This document shows, one piece after another, positions 34,380 through 35,235 of a stretch of 35,235 nucleotides of DNA (positions within the stretch are counted from its first letter, which is position 1; the number at the start of each line of letters is the position of its first letter). The notes under the pieces were generated by a model. That model was not told where the DNA came from. It ran no database searches and was given only the letters and a program-made list of their open reading frames with translations. The stretch spans positions 1 to 35,235 of the forward strand of contig CADADE010000022.1 in assembly GCA_902786615.1 (NCBI GenBank), given 5' to 3'. A program made the translations under genes and the position numbers. Origin of the DNA: Oscillospiraceae bacterium. Its GTDB lineage: Bacteria > Bacillota_A > Clostridia > Oscillospirales > Oscillospiraceae.

Positions 34380-35235
34380 TCACACGATGCCCTGGGCCAT
34401 CATGGCCTCGGCAACCTTGAGGAAGCCCGCGACGTTCGCGCCGACCATCAGATCGCCGGGCTTGCCGCACTCGACGGAAGCGTCGTAGCAGGCCTTGTAG
34501 ATGCTCTGCATGATGCCGTGCAGTCTCTCGTCAACCTCGTCAAAGCTCCAGGACAGACGCATGGAGTTCTGGCTCATCTCGAGGCCGGAGGTAGCGACGC
34601 CGCCCGCGTTGGAGGCCTTGCCGGGGCTGTACAGCAGACCCGCGCCCTGGACGAGGGCAATGGCCTCGGGGGTCAGGGGCATGTTCGCGCCCTCGAAGAC
34701 GGCAATGCAGCCGTTGTCGATCAGGGCCTTGGCGCCCTCGGCGTCCATCTCGTTCTGACTGGCGCAGGGGTGGGCGATGTCGCACTTGACCTTCCAGATG
34801 TTCTTGCAGCCCTCGACGTACTGTGCGCCGGGAACCTCATCGGCATAGACGGAGATGCGGGCGCGTCTGCGCTGCTTGATGTCGAAGAGTTTCTTGAGGT
34901 CGATGCCGTTGGGATCATAGACATAGCCCTTGGAGTCGGACATGGCGACGACCTTGCCGCCGAGCTGGGTGGCCTTCTCGGCGCAGTACTGGGCCACGTT
35001 GCCGGAGCCGGAGACCACGACGGTCTTGCCCTCATAGCTGTCGTTGCGCAGATACTTGAGCGCTTCTGCGGAGAAGTAGCACAGGCCGTAGCCGGTGGCC
35101 TGGGTGCGGGCCAGGGAGCCGCCGAAGCTCAGGCCTTTGCCGGTGATGACGCCGCCGTCAAAGCGGTCGACGATGCGCTTGTACTGGCCGAAGAGGAAGC
35201 CGACCTCGCGCGCGCCCACGCCGATGTCGCCGGCG
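34380..35235 (-). CDS. gdhA: Glutamate dehydrogenase, C-terminal part, cut by the window edge
   Basis: The minus-strand frame stays open to the window edge, giving 285 residues of the C-terminal part of a hexameric glutamate dehydrogenase. The first visible residues, AGDIGVGAREVGFLFG, are the known PAGDIGVG segment. The dinucleotide-binding fold follows with GKTVVVSGSGNVAQY, then AHPCASQNEMD, FEGANMPLT and the C-terminal helices ending AMMAQGIV. The enzyme interconverts 2-oxoglutarate plus ammonia and glutamate; the order and sequence resemble NADP-type GdhA, though cofactor cannot be proven here. The catalytic lysine region and start lie outside the window. It converges on the arginine operon; glutamate is the source of ornithine and of the glutamine used by CarA. 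Confidence 0.93.
   Translation of the reverse strand, partial: AGDIGVGAREVGFLFGQYKRIVDRFDGGVITGKGLSFGGSLARTQATGYGLCYFSAEALKYLRNDSYEGKTVVVSGSGNVAQYCAEKATQLGGKVVAMSDSKGYVYDPNGIDLKKLFDIKQRRRARISVYADEVPGAQYVEGCKNIWKVKCDIAHPCASQNEMDAEGAKALIDNGCIAVFEGANMPLTPEAIALVQGAGLLYSPGKASNAGGVATSGLEMSQNSMRLSWSFDEVDERLHGIMQSIYKACYDASVECGKPGDLMVGANVAGFLKVAEAMMAQGIV

Overview
The window looks like part of the chromosome of a GC-rich, low-sporing-to-sporing type of Clostridia (Oscillospiraceae-like Firmicutes). This is inferred from AGGAGG-type ribosome binding sites, sigma-A promoters with 16-17 base spacers, intrinsic terminators, a class II GalT, and a GC-rich palindromic repeat of a style I associate with that group. 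Genus cannot be fixed from this sequence alone. Apart from the left edge and one intergenic repeat it is chromosomal housekeeping and transport content, densely packed into operons.

Left edge (1-960): the C-terminal half of a tyrosine recombinase ends about 145 bases from the 3' end of a tRNA-Leu(CAG) gene. This is the usual layout of an integrated element whose body lies to the left, outside the window. The tRNA gene has its own promoter and terminator but carries a perfect 10-bp tandem duplication in its D-arm. Four copies of a GTTAGAA motif sit between the recombinase and the tRNA.

1005-8161: an operon of tex, galT and two paralogous polytopic membrane proteins with a GT-C-like N-terminal Asn-Asp-Asp loop. 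8164-14890: an operon for an FbpABC-like ABC importer (binding protein, fused double permease, ATPase), a GH13 oligo-1,6-glucosidase-like enzyme and a small orphan protein. The binding protein lacks the ferric-binding tyrosine pair and the glucosidase is next door, so a sugar-type substrate is a reasonable hypothesis. 14887-21061: sbcD-sbcC, then rpiB and a membrane-anchored DUF4015-like protein, ending in a 42-base perfect palindrome. 21067-22844 (minus strand): a HAD phosphatase and a DUF4349 lipoprotein, each with its own promoter.

23055-34372: an approximately 11-kb arginine/carbamoyl-phosphate operon: argG, a composite palindromic repeat, argH, an amino-acid ABC transporter (binding protein, permease, ATPase), argF, carA and carB. 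The carB reading frame continues without a stop or linker into a complete dapF, predicting one 1343-residue protein that joins the carbamoyl-phosphate and diaminopimelate (lysine/peptidoglycan) pathways. This fusion is the most striking feature of the window. A candidate ARG box lies just upstream of the argG promoter. The right edge holds the C-terminal part of a glutamate dehydrogenase gene on the minus strand, facing the arginine operon across a shared bidirectional terminator.
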